DNA of 64,000 nt from Methanomicrobiales archaeon HGW-Methanomicrobiales-1 (GTDB taxonomy: Archaea > Halobacteriota > Methanomicrobia > Methanomicrobiales > Methanospirillaceae), in NCBI GenBank assembly GCA_002839675.1, contig PGYM01000001.1, positions 1,007,602-1,071,601 of the forward strand, given 5' to 3'. Of the stretch, positions 15,744-25,361 are shown piece by piece. The notes under the pieces were generated by a model. The model had not been told where the DNA came from and searched no databases. It saw only the letters and a program-made list of their open reading frames with translations. The translations under genes were made by a program, and so were the position numbers. Position 1 is the first letter of the stretch, and the number at the start of each line of letters is the position of its first letter.

Positions 15744-18476
15744 CTAAGACACCACGTTCGGCTCATTATTCCGGAATTTTCCTACGAATTTGAAGAGTTC
15801 CATCACGACCAGAATCAGGCAGGAGATCCCAAGAAGGATGCCCCACTGTTCAAAGGAGACCGGCCCTATCTGGAGGAGATCCTGCATGACCGGGTTATAC
15901 ATTGAGAGGATGTGAATCCCCTGCGCAGCGATGACCCCCATGATGAGGAGCAGGTTCGCCCTGAACGGGATTTTGAAGGCTGACTGGTACTCTGACCGGC
16001 AGTTGAATACGTGCACGTTCTCCAAAAGCACCATGAGGAGAATAACCAGGTTCCGGGCTGAAGTCTCATCCCAACCGGAAGAGAGCAGCCAGTACCAGGT
16101 GCCAAATGCGATGAGCCCGATGGCACTGGCAGACAGGAGCGTTTCTTTCACCATGAGACGGTTGAATATCCCCTCTTCGGGCGGGCGGGGCTTTCGTTTC
16201 ATTGCCCCGTCCTCACCTTTCTCAAAGGCAAGCGTTACGTCCTGAATCCCGTTGGTGACAAGGTTCAGCCAGAGAAGCTGGACAGCGAGCAGCGGGAGGG
16301 GGAGTCCGATCACCAGCGAGAGGGTGAACAGGAGCACTTCGGCAAATCCGGTTGAGATCAGAAGGTAGGTCACTTTCCGGATATTGTCATAGGCAAACCT
16401 GCCCTCTTCAATCCCGGCAACGATGGAGGTGAAATTGTCATCGGTGAGTATGATAGATGCGGTATCCTTTGCCACATCGGATCCGGATCCCATAGCCACA
16501 CCGATATTTGCCCGGCGGAGCGCCGGTGCATCATTCACACCATCCCCGGTGACTGCCACGTAATGCCCGTTTTTCTGCAGGGCATCAACAATGAAAAATT
16601 TCTGTTCCGGAGTCACCCGGGCAAAGACACGGATATTGGCGATGGCTTCCGGCAGGTTCCCGGTATCGGAGGTTGCCTTTGCAGCCAGTTCGGTTCCGGT
16701 CATCAGTTGCGATTCATCGTCAGCAATCGAGAGTGTCCGGGCAATGGACATTGCAGTCGCCGGCTGGTCACCGGTAATCATGACAACTTCCACGCCGGCA
16801 TGCCGGCACTGCTGGATCGACTCCGTCACCTCCGGCCGGACCGGGTCGATGAACCCCACAAGGCCGAGGAGAGTCAGGTTGGAATGGATCGGATCATCGG
16901 AAGATGGTGTATCCTGCACACCCGGGGCAATACCATCAGCTACAACAAGAATCCGGTAGCCGGCATGGGCAAGTTCATGGACCTGGGCTTCCACCACCAC
17001 CCGGTCGAGAGGAACTTCACCCTCATCCGTGAGCATGAACCTGCAATGGTTCAGGATCACCTCCATACCCCCTTTTACTGCCACTCGGGTGCCATCTTCA
17101 GCAGGGAAAAATGCAGCCGAATACCGCCACCGGGAATCAAACGGTATCCGGCGCTCGTCAATACTGCAACAGCGGAGTTCATCCGGATCGAGACCCAGTT
17201 TATACGTCAGGGCAAGAACGGCGACATCCATGGTATCGCCGGAATGGATCCATTCCTCATTTTCCGGAAAAAGGGAACCTTCGCTTGCAAGAACCGCAGA
17301 GGTTGCTAAGCGTATTATACGGGTTTTTTCGCGATCGTCCGGGAGGATGTTTGTCCGGGTCAGTACCTGCCCCTCACCGGTATACCCTGAACCGGTTACA
17401 TGGTAGAATTCCCCGGAAGGTAGCGTAATTATCCGTGCGGTCTGCTGGTTGAGGGTTAAGGTTCCGGTCTTGTCCGTAGCAATGACCGTGCAACTCCCCA
17501 GTCCTTCCACGGCTGCAAGATGCCGCACGATCACATGCCGGTCTGCCAGCCGGGAGGCGGCAATTGAAAGGGCAACGGTGATGGAGACCGGGAGCCCTTC
17601 GGGAATGGCAGAGATCGCAAGGGCAACCGCGAAGAAAAAGACATCGATCCACGGCACTCCCCTGCTTAGGATGATGATCGCCATAACGGTGCTTGCAATA
17701 AGCACGGCAATGCCGATGCGGAGAGAAAACCGTTCCATCCGGATAATCAGGGGAGGTTTTGTGACTGCCGTCATACTCACCGAGCGGGCGATCTTCCCGA
17801 CTTCGGTTCCGGATCCGGTTGCAGTGACCATGCCCACCGCGATGCCGGTCATAACAGTAGTCCCGGCAAAGGCCATGTTCCTTTGTTCTGCAAGCGGGGT
17901 TGCCAGCTCAAGGATGCCCACCCGTTTTTCAACGGCGACCGATTCCCCGGTCAGGATGGATTCATCGATGGTAAGACCTGCCGTATGCAGGATACGGAGA
18001 TCCGCAGGCACGTGGGATCCGGCATCAAGATGGACAATGTCCCCCGGGACTACCTCATCTGATATGATGGTCCGCTCCTTTCCACCCCGTACAACACGGG
18101 CAGAGCCATGGAGAATTGACTTGAGGGCCTGTGCTCCCTGTTCAGCACGGTATTCCTGGAATGCTCCGATCACGGCATTGATAAGAAGTACAAGAAAAAT
18201 AAACGCCGCATCCTTGACATCCCCGATACCTGCTGAGATGACTGCTGCAATCAGGAGGACAAAGATAAGTGGACTTTTGAACTGCACAAGAAAGATCCAC
18301 GCAAGTCCGGGCGGGGATTTTACCGGAAGGGTATTTTTGCCATAGCGTTTCCTGCGGAGTGCTGCCTCCGCATCAGACAATCCTGCTTCCGATACTGAAA
18401 ACTCTTTTAAGACCTCATCGGTCGGGAGAGTGTGCCATGCTCCGGGAGCGATTGCGGGTGCAGTTGATCCGGTCAT
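15744..18476 (-). CDS. P2-type cation-translocating ATPase (Ca2+/Na+ type)
   Basis: This 910-residue protein has all P2 ATPase parts. The N-terminal cation-ATPase domain (about 10-75) comes first, then the actuator TGES motif near 172-178 (DESILTGES). The M4 ion-binding segment AISAIPEGLPVSITVALS lies near 288-305, and the phosphorylated aspartate is Asp335 in TDKTGTLT. The hinge is TGDGVNDAPAL, and the C-terminal cation-ATPase domain has LLWLNLVTNGIQDVTLAFE. The PEGLP segment and overall length fit the SERCA/PMR1/Na+-ATPase class, so the likely cargo is Ca2+ or Na+, not a heavy metal; no CPC or N-terminal metal-binding domain is present. A GAGATGAT ribosome site precedes the ATG. It is transcribed towards the USP gene with about 100 bases between them. 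Confidence 0.92.
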   Translation of the reverse strand: MTGSTAPAIAPGAWHTLPTDEVLKEFSVSEAGLSDAEAALRRKRYGKNTLPVKSPPGLAWIFLVQFKSPLIFVLLIAAVISAGIGDVKDAAFIFLVLLINAVIGAFQEYRAEQGAQALKSILHGSARVVRGGKERTIISDEVVPGDIVHLDAGSHVPADLRILHTAGLTIDESILTGESVAVEKRVGILELATPLAEQRNMAFAGTTVMTGIAVGMVTATGSGTEVGKIARSVSMTAVTKPPLIIRMERFSLRIGIAVLIASTVMAIIILSRGVPWIDVFFFAVALAISAIPEGLPVSITVALSIAASRLADRHVIVRHLAAVEGLGSCTVIATDKTGTLTLNQQTARIITLPSGEFYHVTGSGYTGEGQVLTRTNILPDDREKTRIIRLATSAVLASEGSLFPENEEWIHSGDTMDVAVLALTYKLGLDPDELRCCSIDERRIPFDSRWRYSAAFFPAEDGTRVAVKGGMEVILNHCRFMLTDEGEVPLDRVVVEAQVHELAHAGYRILVVADGIAPGVQDTPSSDDPIHSNLTLLGLVGFIDPVRPEVTESIQQCRHAGVEVVMITGDQPATAMSIARTLSIADDESQLMTGTELAAKATSDTGNLPEAIANIRVFARVTPEQKFFIVDALQKNGHYVAVTGDGVNDAPALRRANIGVAMGSGSDVAKDTASIILTDDNFTSIVAGIEEGRFAYDNIRKVTYLLISTGFAEVLLFTLSLVIGLPLPLLAVQLLWLNLVTNGIQDVTLAFEKGEDGAMKRKPRPPEEGIFNRLMVKETLLSASAIGLIAFGTWYWLLSSGWDETSARNLVILLMVLLENVHVFNCRSEYQSAFKIPFRANLLLIMGVIAAQGIHILSMYNPVMQDLLQIGPVSFEQWGILLGISCLILVVMELFKFVGKFRNNEPNVVS

Positions 18477-18720
18477 ATCATCTCACAGCGCCTCTCACGA
18501 AAGCATTTCGGCAATTATCCATCTTAATCTACCGTACGGATGTGACTGGTATTTGAAGATTTCCCGGTATTTCCCTGTTCACCGGCAGGGTTGAGTTAAG
18601 GGATTGTAAAACACAGGCTGCCTTTACGAGACCGGATAGGATCCTCATATCCGGGAATCATTTACCGGTATTGAACGGCAACGTATCGGATAAAATGGCA
18701 CCGTCGAAAATGATGCGGGG

Positions 18721-19986
18721 TTATTCCGGTCCTGCAACGGGTACGGGCACCGGTGCGGTTCCGAACTTCCGGAAAAAGAAGCCGTAGATCTTCTTAAACC
18801 CGGTTCGTTCCAGCAGGATGACGAACACCGAGCAGATGATGATACTGAAAAGGATGATCGCATAAGTCGTTGTCTCGATAAACGATCCCCCGAGTACCCC
18901 ATACTGGAGCGGTATCCCGGCAAGTACTGCTGCCGCAAGTCCCTTCGGGATCATGATAGCAATCACGCTTGCATCCCATGCGGGAATCGTCCGGGACAGG
19001 GAAAGATACACCACAATGATACGAAGGATAAACAGGGCAATGACAATCACACCGGCAATGATGAACGATTCCGCATTCGTGAAATGGATTGAGAGCCCGA
19101 TGTAGATGAAAAAGAAAGTCTTGAAGAGCTGGACTAACTGGGCAAGAAACAATTTTTCCGTCAGGTTGAGTTCCATCTGCGGGATATCATTTGCCGAAGG
19201 GAAAATATGAGAGATTTTGAACGAATCGAGGTTACCCAGGGTGATACCGAAAGCAAGAGCCGCAATGGCACCGGAATAGCCGATGGAGTCGACAGTCCCA
19301 AAAACAATGAGAAGGAACGCCGGCGTAAGGAAGATACTTTTGATATCTCCCAAACGGTGATAGATCGAGGACCAGAACACTCCCGCAAGAACGCCAAGAA
19401 TGACTGCCATTAAGAGGGAGGCGAACAGCTTGCCTGCCATTACCCGCAGGTCAACGGTGCCGAGCAGGTAGACATCAAGGATCATTAAGAAGATGACGAT
19501 ACTGAGCACATCGGCAATCGCGGATTCAAGGGATAAGATCGCACCGCCCTCTTTTTTTAAGTGGAGGAAACCGATCATCGGGATGACCACAGCCGGTGAT
19601 GCCCCGCCAATGATTGCCCCCAGCATCAGGGCTGGCAAAAAGGTTAAAAATCCCCCGTAATACAGTATGCCGGTGGTAAACAGCATAGTGATTGCAAACG
19701 AGGCAAGTGTTAACGAAATCGTGCCCCTGAATGAAGAATGAATGGTTTCGACCCTGAGATGGAGACCACCTTCAAAGAGGATGATGGCCAGCGTGACGGT
19801 AGTAAAAATCGGCCCGACAATCCCAAATGAGTCCGGAGATACGAGCCCCAGCACCGGCCCGATAAGAAGACCGACACCGATTAAGAAGAGGAGATCGGGG
19901 ATTTTGGTTAACGTAAAGACGCGTTTGAGCAGGTTTCCCAAAAAAATCAGGATACCAAGAAACACAACAACAGGAGCAACGTCCAT
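18721..19986 (-). CDS. Na+/H+ antiporter, CPA1 (NhaP-like)
   Basis: This 421-residue polytopic protein has about twelve hydrophobic segments. The CPA1 fold is indicated by LLFLIGVGLLIGPVLG near the N-terminus, the unwound-helix segment GGASPAVVIPMIGFLH (about 128-143) and the ion-site segment SLESAIADVLSIVIFL (about 152-167), where the aspartate is the expected Na+/H+ ligand. Later GIPLQYGVLGG and a short C-terminal P/V-rich tail occur; there is no large regulatory domain. It should exchange internal Na+ or K+ for protons. It has its own upstream space of 170 bases shared with the second antiporter, which reads in the same direction. Confidence 0.9.
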   Translation of the reverse strand: MDVAPVVVFLGILIFLGNLLKRVFTLTKIPDLLFLIGVGLLIGPVLGLVSPDSFGIVGPIFTTVTLAIILFEGGLHLRVETIHSSFRGTISLTLASFAITMLFTTGILYYGGFLTFLPALMLGAIIGGASPAVVIPMIGFLHLKKEGGAILSLESAIADVLSIVIFLMILDVYLLGTVDLRVMAGKLFASLLMAVILGVLAGVFWSSIYHRLGDIKSIFLTPAFLLIVFGTVDSIGYSGAIAALAFGITLGNLDSFKISHIFPSANDIPQMELNLTEKLFLAQLVQLFKTFFFIYIGLSIHFTNAESFIIAGVIVIALFILRIIVVYLSLSRTIPAWDASVIAIMIPKGLAAAVLAGIPLQYGVLGGSFIETTTYAIILFSIIICSVFVILLERTGFKKIYGFFFRKFGTAPVPVPVAGPE

Positions 19987-20159
19987 TGTGCTACTATTCG
20001 CCGTAATCTTTTTAGAGGTTATGGTTTATAAAAAAAGAGAAGATTATCCGTAATCATTTGTAACGTTTTTTTACCCAAAAAATCAGGGGTTATCTTCCTT
20101 TTATACCCTGAATTTTTTTACCCTGTGCGGGATTACTACTCATGAAAAGAAAATTTTGG

Positions 20160-21374
20160 TTATTTCCCTTCATCGATGCACATCCCCTTCGCATCATACC
20201 GGCAATCCTCTGCCTTGAAAAACCAGTTCCGGTACACGATTGGGGTTATCACTGTTGTTAAAAGGCTCATGAGCACGATCACAACATACACGGTCTGGTC
20301 GATAATTCCTGCTTCAAGCCCGATGAGGGCCACGATCATCGCCACCTCCCCACGGGGAGCCATGCCGAACCCGACGATAAGTGAGTCCTTCCGGCACAAT
20401 CCCATCATGCGGGCGGGTATCCCGCAGCCAACAACCTTGGTGATAATCGCAACAAGGGTCAGCACTACGAGGAACAGGAGTATCTCTGGAGTGACAGCCC
20501 TGATATCTGCAAGGATCCCGAGCGAGACAAAGAAGATGGATGCAAAGATGATCTCGAGGTATTCAGCTCCTTCCTTGAAATTTTTACTATGAGATAGTTT
20601 CACACTCCCAAAGGAGACTCCCGCGATGAATGCCCCGACGATAGCAGAAAGCCCGACTACTTCCGCACCCATCGCATAGAGAAATGCCATCATCATCGCA
20701 AAGATGAAAATGAACTCCGGGAATTTTTTACAGAACCCGGTAGAATCGAGTTTTTCTACGTATTTGCTGACAACAAAGATCCCGAATGCTCCGCCAATAA
20801 CGATAAACGCTACTGCTTTGATAGCGACAATGGCAATGCCCCCTGCCGTGACCGTCCCGCTCACTACATCGGTGCTGATCGCAAGAGCTAAAAGACTGAG
20901 TACATCATCGATGACCGCTGCGCCGATGATGGCTTTTGCGGCATCGGTCTGGAGCTTTCCCATCTCCTTGAGCACATTAGCCGTGATTGCGATACTGGTC
21001 GCAGTCAGGGCAGTTCCGATGAAAATTGCACTGGCAGTATCGAAACCAAAGACAATCGATATCCAATAGCCACCTATCCACGGGACGATCACCCCTACAG
21101 CCGCGATCGCCCCGTTTCTGATAGAGAGAATCTCTTTTACATTGAACTCAAGCCCGATAACAAAGAGCAATATCACGGCTCCAAGATGGGCAAGCCCCCG
21201 GACAAAATCCGTGTAGGTGATAAGTCCGAGTGCACTCGGACCAACGAGCAGACCTACGAGGATCAGCCCGATGACGGCCGACTGGTTGATGCGCGATGCA
21301 ATCAGGTATCCGCCGAGAGCCACGAAGAGGAGCAGGCTCATCTGGAATTCCGGGGAGGTGAACAGGCTATCCAT
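20160..21374 (-). CDS. Cation:proton antiporter, CPA2 (Kef/NapA-like)
   Basis: This 404-residue polytopic antiporter is counted from the ATG at 21374; a TTG two codons earlier also fits. Features of the CPA2 family are LLVGPSALGLI early, IGTALTATSIAITANVL (about 123-139) and the double-aspartate ion site GAAVIDDVLSLLALA (about 151-165). GFGMAPRGEVAMIVALIG lies near the C-terminus. There is no RCK/TrkA-N domain, so it is more like NapA or short Kef proteins than full KefB/C. The probable reaction is Na+ or K+ exchange for H+. A paralogous-function CPA1 gene follows on the same strand. A T-rich tract on the minus strand lies beyond the stop. Confidence 0.9.
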   Translation of the reverse strand: MDSLFTSPEFQMSLLLFVALGGYLIASRINQSAVIGLILVGLLVGPSALGLITYTDFVRGLAHLGAVILLFVIGLEFNVKEILSIRNGAIAAVGVIVPWIGGYWISIVFGFDTASAIFIGTALTATSIAITANVLKEMGKLQTDAAKAIIGAAVIDDVLSLLALAISTDVVSGTVTAGGIAIVAIKAVAFIVIGGAFGIFVVSKYVEKLDSTGFCKKFPEFIFIFAMMMAFLYAMGAEVVGLSAIVGAFIAGVSFGSVKLSHSKNFKEGAEYLEIIFASIFFVSLGILADIRAVTPEILLFLVVLTLVAIITKVVGCGIPARMMGLCRKDSLIVGFGMAPRGEVAMIVALIGLEAGIIDQTVYVVIVLMSLLTTVITPIVYRNWFFKAEDCRYDAKGMCIDEGK

Positions 21375-21478
21375 TGGCAATAACTTGGGATGATGAGTTA
21401 AAAACCTTTTTTGGTTTTTTTATAAATACCGCAGAAACCTGCTGCTTTCGTATGAAATATAAAAAAAAAAGAGCCTGC

Positions 21479-22822
21479 CTATTCTTCCCTCAGCATCTTA
21501 TCGATTGCATGAACCGCACACTTTGCTGCACCCATGGCAAGAATGACTGTCGCGGCACCGGTCGCCACATCGCCACCGGCAAAGACCTTGCGCATGGAGG
21601 TGCGGAACTCGTCATCGACTATGACATTGCCGCGTTTACCGCGTTTGAGTTCGGGAATCTCGCTGATCAGGAGCGGGTTGGGGCCCTGGCCAATAGCAGC
21701 GATGAAGACATCAGCATCGATGGTGAAATGGCTGCCCTCTATGGGGACGGGTTCGGGCCTGCCGGACTTGTCAAGGGCACACATCTCCATGCGTACGCAC
21801 TCGACACCGGTAATTCCCTGTTCTCCCAGGACTTTTATGGGGTGTGAGCACATGACAAATTCGATGCCCTCTTCTTTCGCCCGCTGGGTCTCGGCCTCAC
21901 GGGCCGGGAGATCTTCTTCGCGCCGGCGATAGACCAGCATAACTTTGCCGCCAAGTCTCCGGGCAACCCGGGCCGCGTCCATGGCGACATTGCCTCCGCC
22001 AACCACAACCACACGGCTTCCCCTTTTTACCGGGGTATCAAAGACCGGGAAACTATCAGCATGCATCAGGTTGACCCGGGTCAAAAATTCATTTGCCGAG
22101 TATACGCCGGGGAGATTCTCACCGGGAAGGCCCATGAAGTAGGGGAGGCCGGCACCGGTGCCGAGGAATACCGCATCGTAACTGAGCAGTTCCTTAACCG
22201 TAACGCTGCGGCCCACGAGATGATTGAGTTTCAAATCAACTCCAAGAGAGAGGACCGCATCGATCTCTGCCTTGACAATATCCTTGGGCAGGCGGAACGC
22301 GGGAATCCCGTACATGAGCACCCCTCCGGCTGCGTGGAGCGACTCGAAGAGAGTGACCGAATATCCCATGCGGGCGAGTTCCGCAGATGCGGTCAGCCCG
22401 GCCGGACCGGCGCCGACAACGGCAACCCTGCGACCTGTTGACGCTTTCTTCTGGGGGGCTACCATGCCATGCGCCCGTTCGGTGTCGGCAACAAACCGTT
22501 CCAGCTCGCCTATCGAAATTGGTTTTTCCTTGATGCCGAGAATGCACTGACCCTCGCACTGGACTTCCTGCGGGCAGACCCGTCCGCAGATCGCCGGCAG
22601 CATGTTCTGCTCCTTGATGATCGCGGCGGCTTTCTGGAAATTACCGGAAGCAACTTCCCGGAGGAACGCGGGGATGTCGATACCCACCGGACATCCTTTA
22701 ACGCAGAGGGGTTTTTTGCACTGGAGACAGCGTTCGGCTTCGATCTTCGCTTCTTCGGAAGTCATGCCGGTATCTACTTCTTTAAAGTCATGGAGACGCT
22801 GGTCTATGGCCCGGTCATGCAT
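21479..22822 (-). CDS. NfnB/SudA-like NADPH-dependent oxidoreductase (GltD-type)
   Basis: I choose the ATG at 22822 (447 residues), which overlaps the TGA of the upstream NfnA-like gene (ATGCATGA). The N-terminal 4Fe-4S domain has RCLQCKKPLCVKGCP and CGRVCPQEVQCEGQC. Two Rossmann folds follow: FAD-binding VVGAGPAGLTASAELARMGY and NAD(P)-binding VVVGGGNVAMDAARVARRLG. This is the GltD/NfnB/SudA family: glutamate synthase small-subunit-like, or the large subunit of NADH-dependent ferredoxin:NADP+ oxidoreductase or sulfide dehydrogenase. The adjacent partner gene makes a two-subunit NfnAB/SudAB complex the best call. No glutamate synthase large subunit gene lies nearby. Which reaction it carries out cannot be read from sequence. 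Confidence 0.88.
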   Translation of the reverse strand: MHDRAIDQRLHDFKEVDTGMTSEEAKIEAERCLQCKKPLCVKGCPVGIDIPAFLREVASGNFQKAAAIIKEQNMLPAICGRVCPQEVQCEGQCILGIKEKPISIGELERFVADTERAHGMVAPQKKASTGRRVAVVGAGPAGLTASAELARMGYSVTLFESLHAAGGVLMYGIPAFRLPKDIVKAEIDAVLSLGVDLKLNHLVGRSVTVKELLSYDAVFLGTGAGLPYFMGLPGENLPGVYSANEFLTRVNLMHADSFPVFDTPVKRGSRVVVVGGGNVAMDAARVARRLGGKVMLVYRRREEDLPAREAETQRAKEEGIEFVMCSHPIKVLGEQGITGVECVRMEMCALDKSGRPEPVPIEGSHFTIDADVFIAAIGQGPNPLLISEIPELKRGKRGNVIVDDEFRTSMRKVFAGGDVATGAATVILAMGAAKCAVHAIDKMLREE

Positions 22823-23663
22823 GGTGATCACCACCCTTGCAGGCACAGATGTGCGCATTATAGCGTTCGAGCGATTCTTTCTCTTCGGGCTGGTACGTGC
22901 GGAGCCGGCCCATCAGCAGATTGAAATCAACCTGGTGAGCATCAAACTCGGGCCCGTCAACGCAGGCAAATTTTGTCTCGCCCCCGACAATCACCCGGCA
23001 GGACCCGCACATGCCGGTCCCGTCCACCATGACAGGGTTGAGACTGACAAATGTCTTGATACCGGCCGGGCGGGTTGCCTCGCAGGTGACCTTCATCATC
23101 ATCGCGGGCCCGATAATCCAGACTGCATCGACTTTTTCCCGCGCCATGACCTGCTTGAGCAGGTCTGCGGCAAAGCCGTGGAAGCCTTTGGTTCCGTCAT
23201 CGGTAGAGATGAGAAGTTCATCGCAGGCTTTTGCCATCTCGTCTTCCAGGATGAGCAGGCTGGCATTGCGTGCACCGACAATCCCGACTACCCGGTTCCC
23301 CGCGGCTTTTAAGGAGCGGGCAATGATGGGAAGGCTTGCGGTACCAACACCGCCTCCCACAAGTACGCAGGTACCAAACTTCGAGAGATCGCTGGGTTTT
23401 CCGAGCGGGCCTGCCACATCCCGGATATGATCTCCTGCCTTAAGGGCGGCAAGATGAGTGGTGGTCTTACCGATGGTCATAAAGATGACCCGGAAGGAAT
23501 CCCCGTCCACCGCCGAGATGGTAAGAGGGATGCGCTCGCCTTTCTCATCGATCCGGAAGATTACGAACTGTCCGGCCTGTGCATGGTGGGCCACGTGGGG
23601 GGCCTTTACCCACATCTGGTACACTTTATCGGCAAGCTGCCCGGCTTTTTCTATGGTATACAA
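22815..23663 (-). CDS. NfnA/SudB-like ferredoxin-NADP+ reductase subunit
   Basis: This subunit has FAD, NAD(P) and 2Fe-2S binding parts of the dihydroorotate dehydrogenase electron-transfer type. A flavin domain comes first (about 1-95, with IPLTISAVDG). It is followed by the nucleotide domain (CVLVGGGVGTASLPIIARSL, about 107-126). A C-terminal cluster region reads GTGMCGSCRVIVGG...FACVDGPEFD. I prefer a TTG start at 23663 (282 residues) because AGGAG stands 8 bases upstream, whereas the GTG at 23672 would overlap it. It overlaps the NfnB-like gene by 8 bases, so the two subunits are translated together. A role in electron bifurcation or sulfur/NADPH metabolism is inferred from the family. 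Confidence 0.87.
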   Translation of the reverse strand: MYTIEKAGQLADKVYQMWVKAPHVAHHAQAGQFVIFRIDEKGERIPLTISAVDGDSFRVIFMTIGKTTTHLAALKAGDHIRDVAGPLGKPSDLSKFGTCVLVGGGVGTASLPIIARSLKAAGNRVVGIVGARNASLLILEDEMAKACDELLISTDDGTKGFHGFAADLLKQVMAREKVDAVWIIGPAMMMKVTCEATRPAGIKTFVSLNPVMVDGTGMCGSCRVIVGGETKFACVDGPEFDAHQVDFNLLMGRLRTYQPEEKESLERYNAHICACKGGDHHA

Positions 23664-23729
23664 CCCTGTCACTCCTGAAAATTATGAAATGGTATTATTG
23701 GATCCAGAACTATGGATCATAAATTTTCT

Positions 23730-25361
23730 TTACAATCGCTTAATCTTACGCACCCGGACGGCAACTCCACGTTTTGAGCGGAGCATCTCATCCGCCGGCA
23801 TGGCAGCCCGTCCCGTAGCAAGAGCACGCGCACCCACGACCAGCACTTCATCGCCGTCGCGGATCTCCGGGTCTGCTTTCATCACACCCGGTGTCAGCAC
23901 ATCGCCTTCCGGAATAAAATCGTCGATATGCACCCGGTAGCCATCCGGTACCAGGTTCCAGCCATCCACGGTTGGCCGGAGCATGCCGGTACCGGTGTCA
24001 ATCGAGAAGAGCTGGAGATTATTCCGGCTGTAGAAGACCTCCGGGAAATGGCCCCGGAGCGTAGTCCCCTTGGCATCGAGATCAATATTGAACTGGTATG
24101 AGGCCATGCCATGAAGCCGGTCATCCTTGAATCGCCGTTCCCCCGCAAGGGCGCTGTCGAGTGCATTGAGGGCGGCATCGCTGGTCGGGTGCTCCTCGCA
24201 GGTGCATTCGAGCGTGATTCCCGCTGCTTCAGCAGCCTGCCGGGCAACTTTGAGCGCCCCGCCTTCGAGATGGGCGATGATACGGCGGTACGGGTGGCGT
24301 TTGAAATACCGGGTGAGGATGCTACTGATGAAGGCGCATTCCTCTGCATCCCAGTAACCGGTGACCGGCACATCATAGTGCCCGGCCGGGTATATTGTTT
24401 CGAGTTCCCGGGGCACGAGACCGAGCGGGGAAGTTACGATTAATTCGTGGGCCCGGCCGCCAATCGCCATCTGGAAGCGCTTGTGGGTCTGGGAGAGCGA
24501 GTAGGGTTTCCGTGCCGAGCACGGCAGGAGCACAGCCACGTCCGTCTTAGGTGGAAGATACCGCGTGAGCACGCGTTCTGCAAACCTTCTCACTTCCACC
24601 CGCTGCATGGAGTCGCCGGAGTTTGCCCGCATCACGCCGCTCCGGGCGATTGGCTGGGCTGCGTCCATGAACGCGTACTGGTTATCCAGGTGGCGCATGA
24701 TGGCGACCTGGTTTGCGCTCATCCGGCAGCGGGACTCGATGAGATCCCGCAGTTGTCCCTGCTCGATAAAGCGGGCAACAAGAGCAAGCTCCTGACGGAG
24801 GGCATTCCGGTTATGCTCTTTGAGATCGTTTGCTGCACACCCGGCGCAGGTGCAGATGCCGGTCTTCATGGCATCAGCAGTAAACTCGCCATCGGCCGTA
24901 CAGAAAATTCCCTGCGCAGATTTGAGGTCTACGCCAATGAAATCGAAAAGATCGAACCCGGAGTAGCAGAGGATGGCGGCTGTTGATGGGATCGCGGCGG
25001 CCGGTGCGTACCACGCGGTATCGGCCGGTGTCTTCTTCTTTAAGCCCACCAGCCACTCCACGTAATTCCGGGGATTGGCAAACGCGGTGTGCCAGTTGGC
25101 AACCATGACACAGTCACCGCTCACCGCGGTATTATCCAGTTGCGGGTGAAGGGTGACCGGCATCATGCCTGGTGCCGGGGGGAACTGCCGGGCAACGGCA
25201 GCCGGGGCAGAGACCGGCATGTTGGCATTCCAGAGAGTCCCCAGTGCGGGAAAAAACGCGATGGTATCCGTTGCGGCCGGGAGTCTCAGTTCCGTTCCTT
25301 CGTGTTTGAACAGCCCGGTCCGGCCGAGACCGTCCCTTTTGCGAATATTAAACTGGCTCAC
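23730..25361 (-). CDS. arcS: Archaeosine synthase ArcS
   Basis: ArcS finishes archaeosine (G+15) in archaeal tRNA after arcTGT has inserted preQ0. The diagnostic ArcS motif [17 protein letters not shown] is near residues 278-294. A degenerate TGT-like region precedes it, with [10 protein letters not shown] recalling the TGT zinc site, and a PUA RNA-binding domain closes the protein (about 465-543, [18 protein letters not shown]...[11 protein letters not shown]). I favour the GTG at 25361 (543 residues), which has GAGGTG 4 bases upstream, over the GTG at 25373. Both lie inside the end of tgtA, so the two enzymes of one pathway overlap and are coupled. Confidence 0.9.
   Translation of the reverse strand: MSQFNIRKRDGLGRTGLFKHEGTELRLPAATDTIAFFPALGTLWNANMPVSAPAAVARQFPPAPGMMPVTLHPQLDNTAVSGDCVMVANWHTAFANPRNYVEWLVGLKKKTPADTAWYAPAAAIPSTAAILCYSGFDLFDFIGVDLKSAQGIFCTADGEFTADAMKTGICTCAGCAANDLKEHNRNALRQELALVARFIEQGQLRDLIESRCRMSANQVAIMRHLDNQYAFMDAAQPIARSGVMRANSGDSMQRVEVRRFAERVLTRYLPPKTDVAVLLPCSARKPYSLSQTHKRFQMAIGGRAHELIVTSPLGLVPRELETIYPAGHYDVPVTGYWDAEECAFISSILTRYFKRHPYRRIIAHLEGGALKVARQAAEAAGITLECTCEEHPTSDAALNALDSALAGERRFKDDRLHGMASYQFNIDLDAKGTTLRGHFPEVFYSRNNLQLFSIDTGTGMLRPTVDGWNLVPDGYRVHIDDFIPEGDVLTPGVMKADPEIRDGDEVLVVGARALATGRAAMPADEMLRSKRGVAVRVRKIKRL

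Noticed and set aside
17449..18345. 298-codon frame antisense to the P2-type ATPase
   Set aside because: It is a shadow of the ATPase gene with threonine/arginine-rich low-complexity translation.
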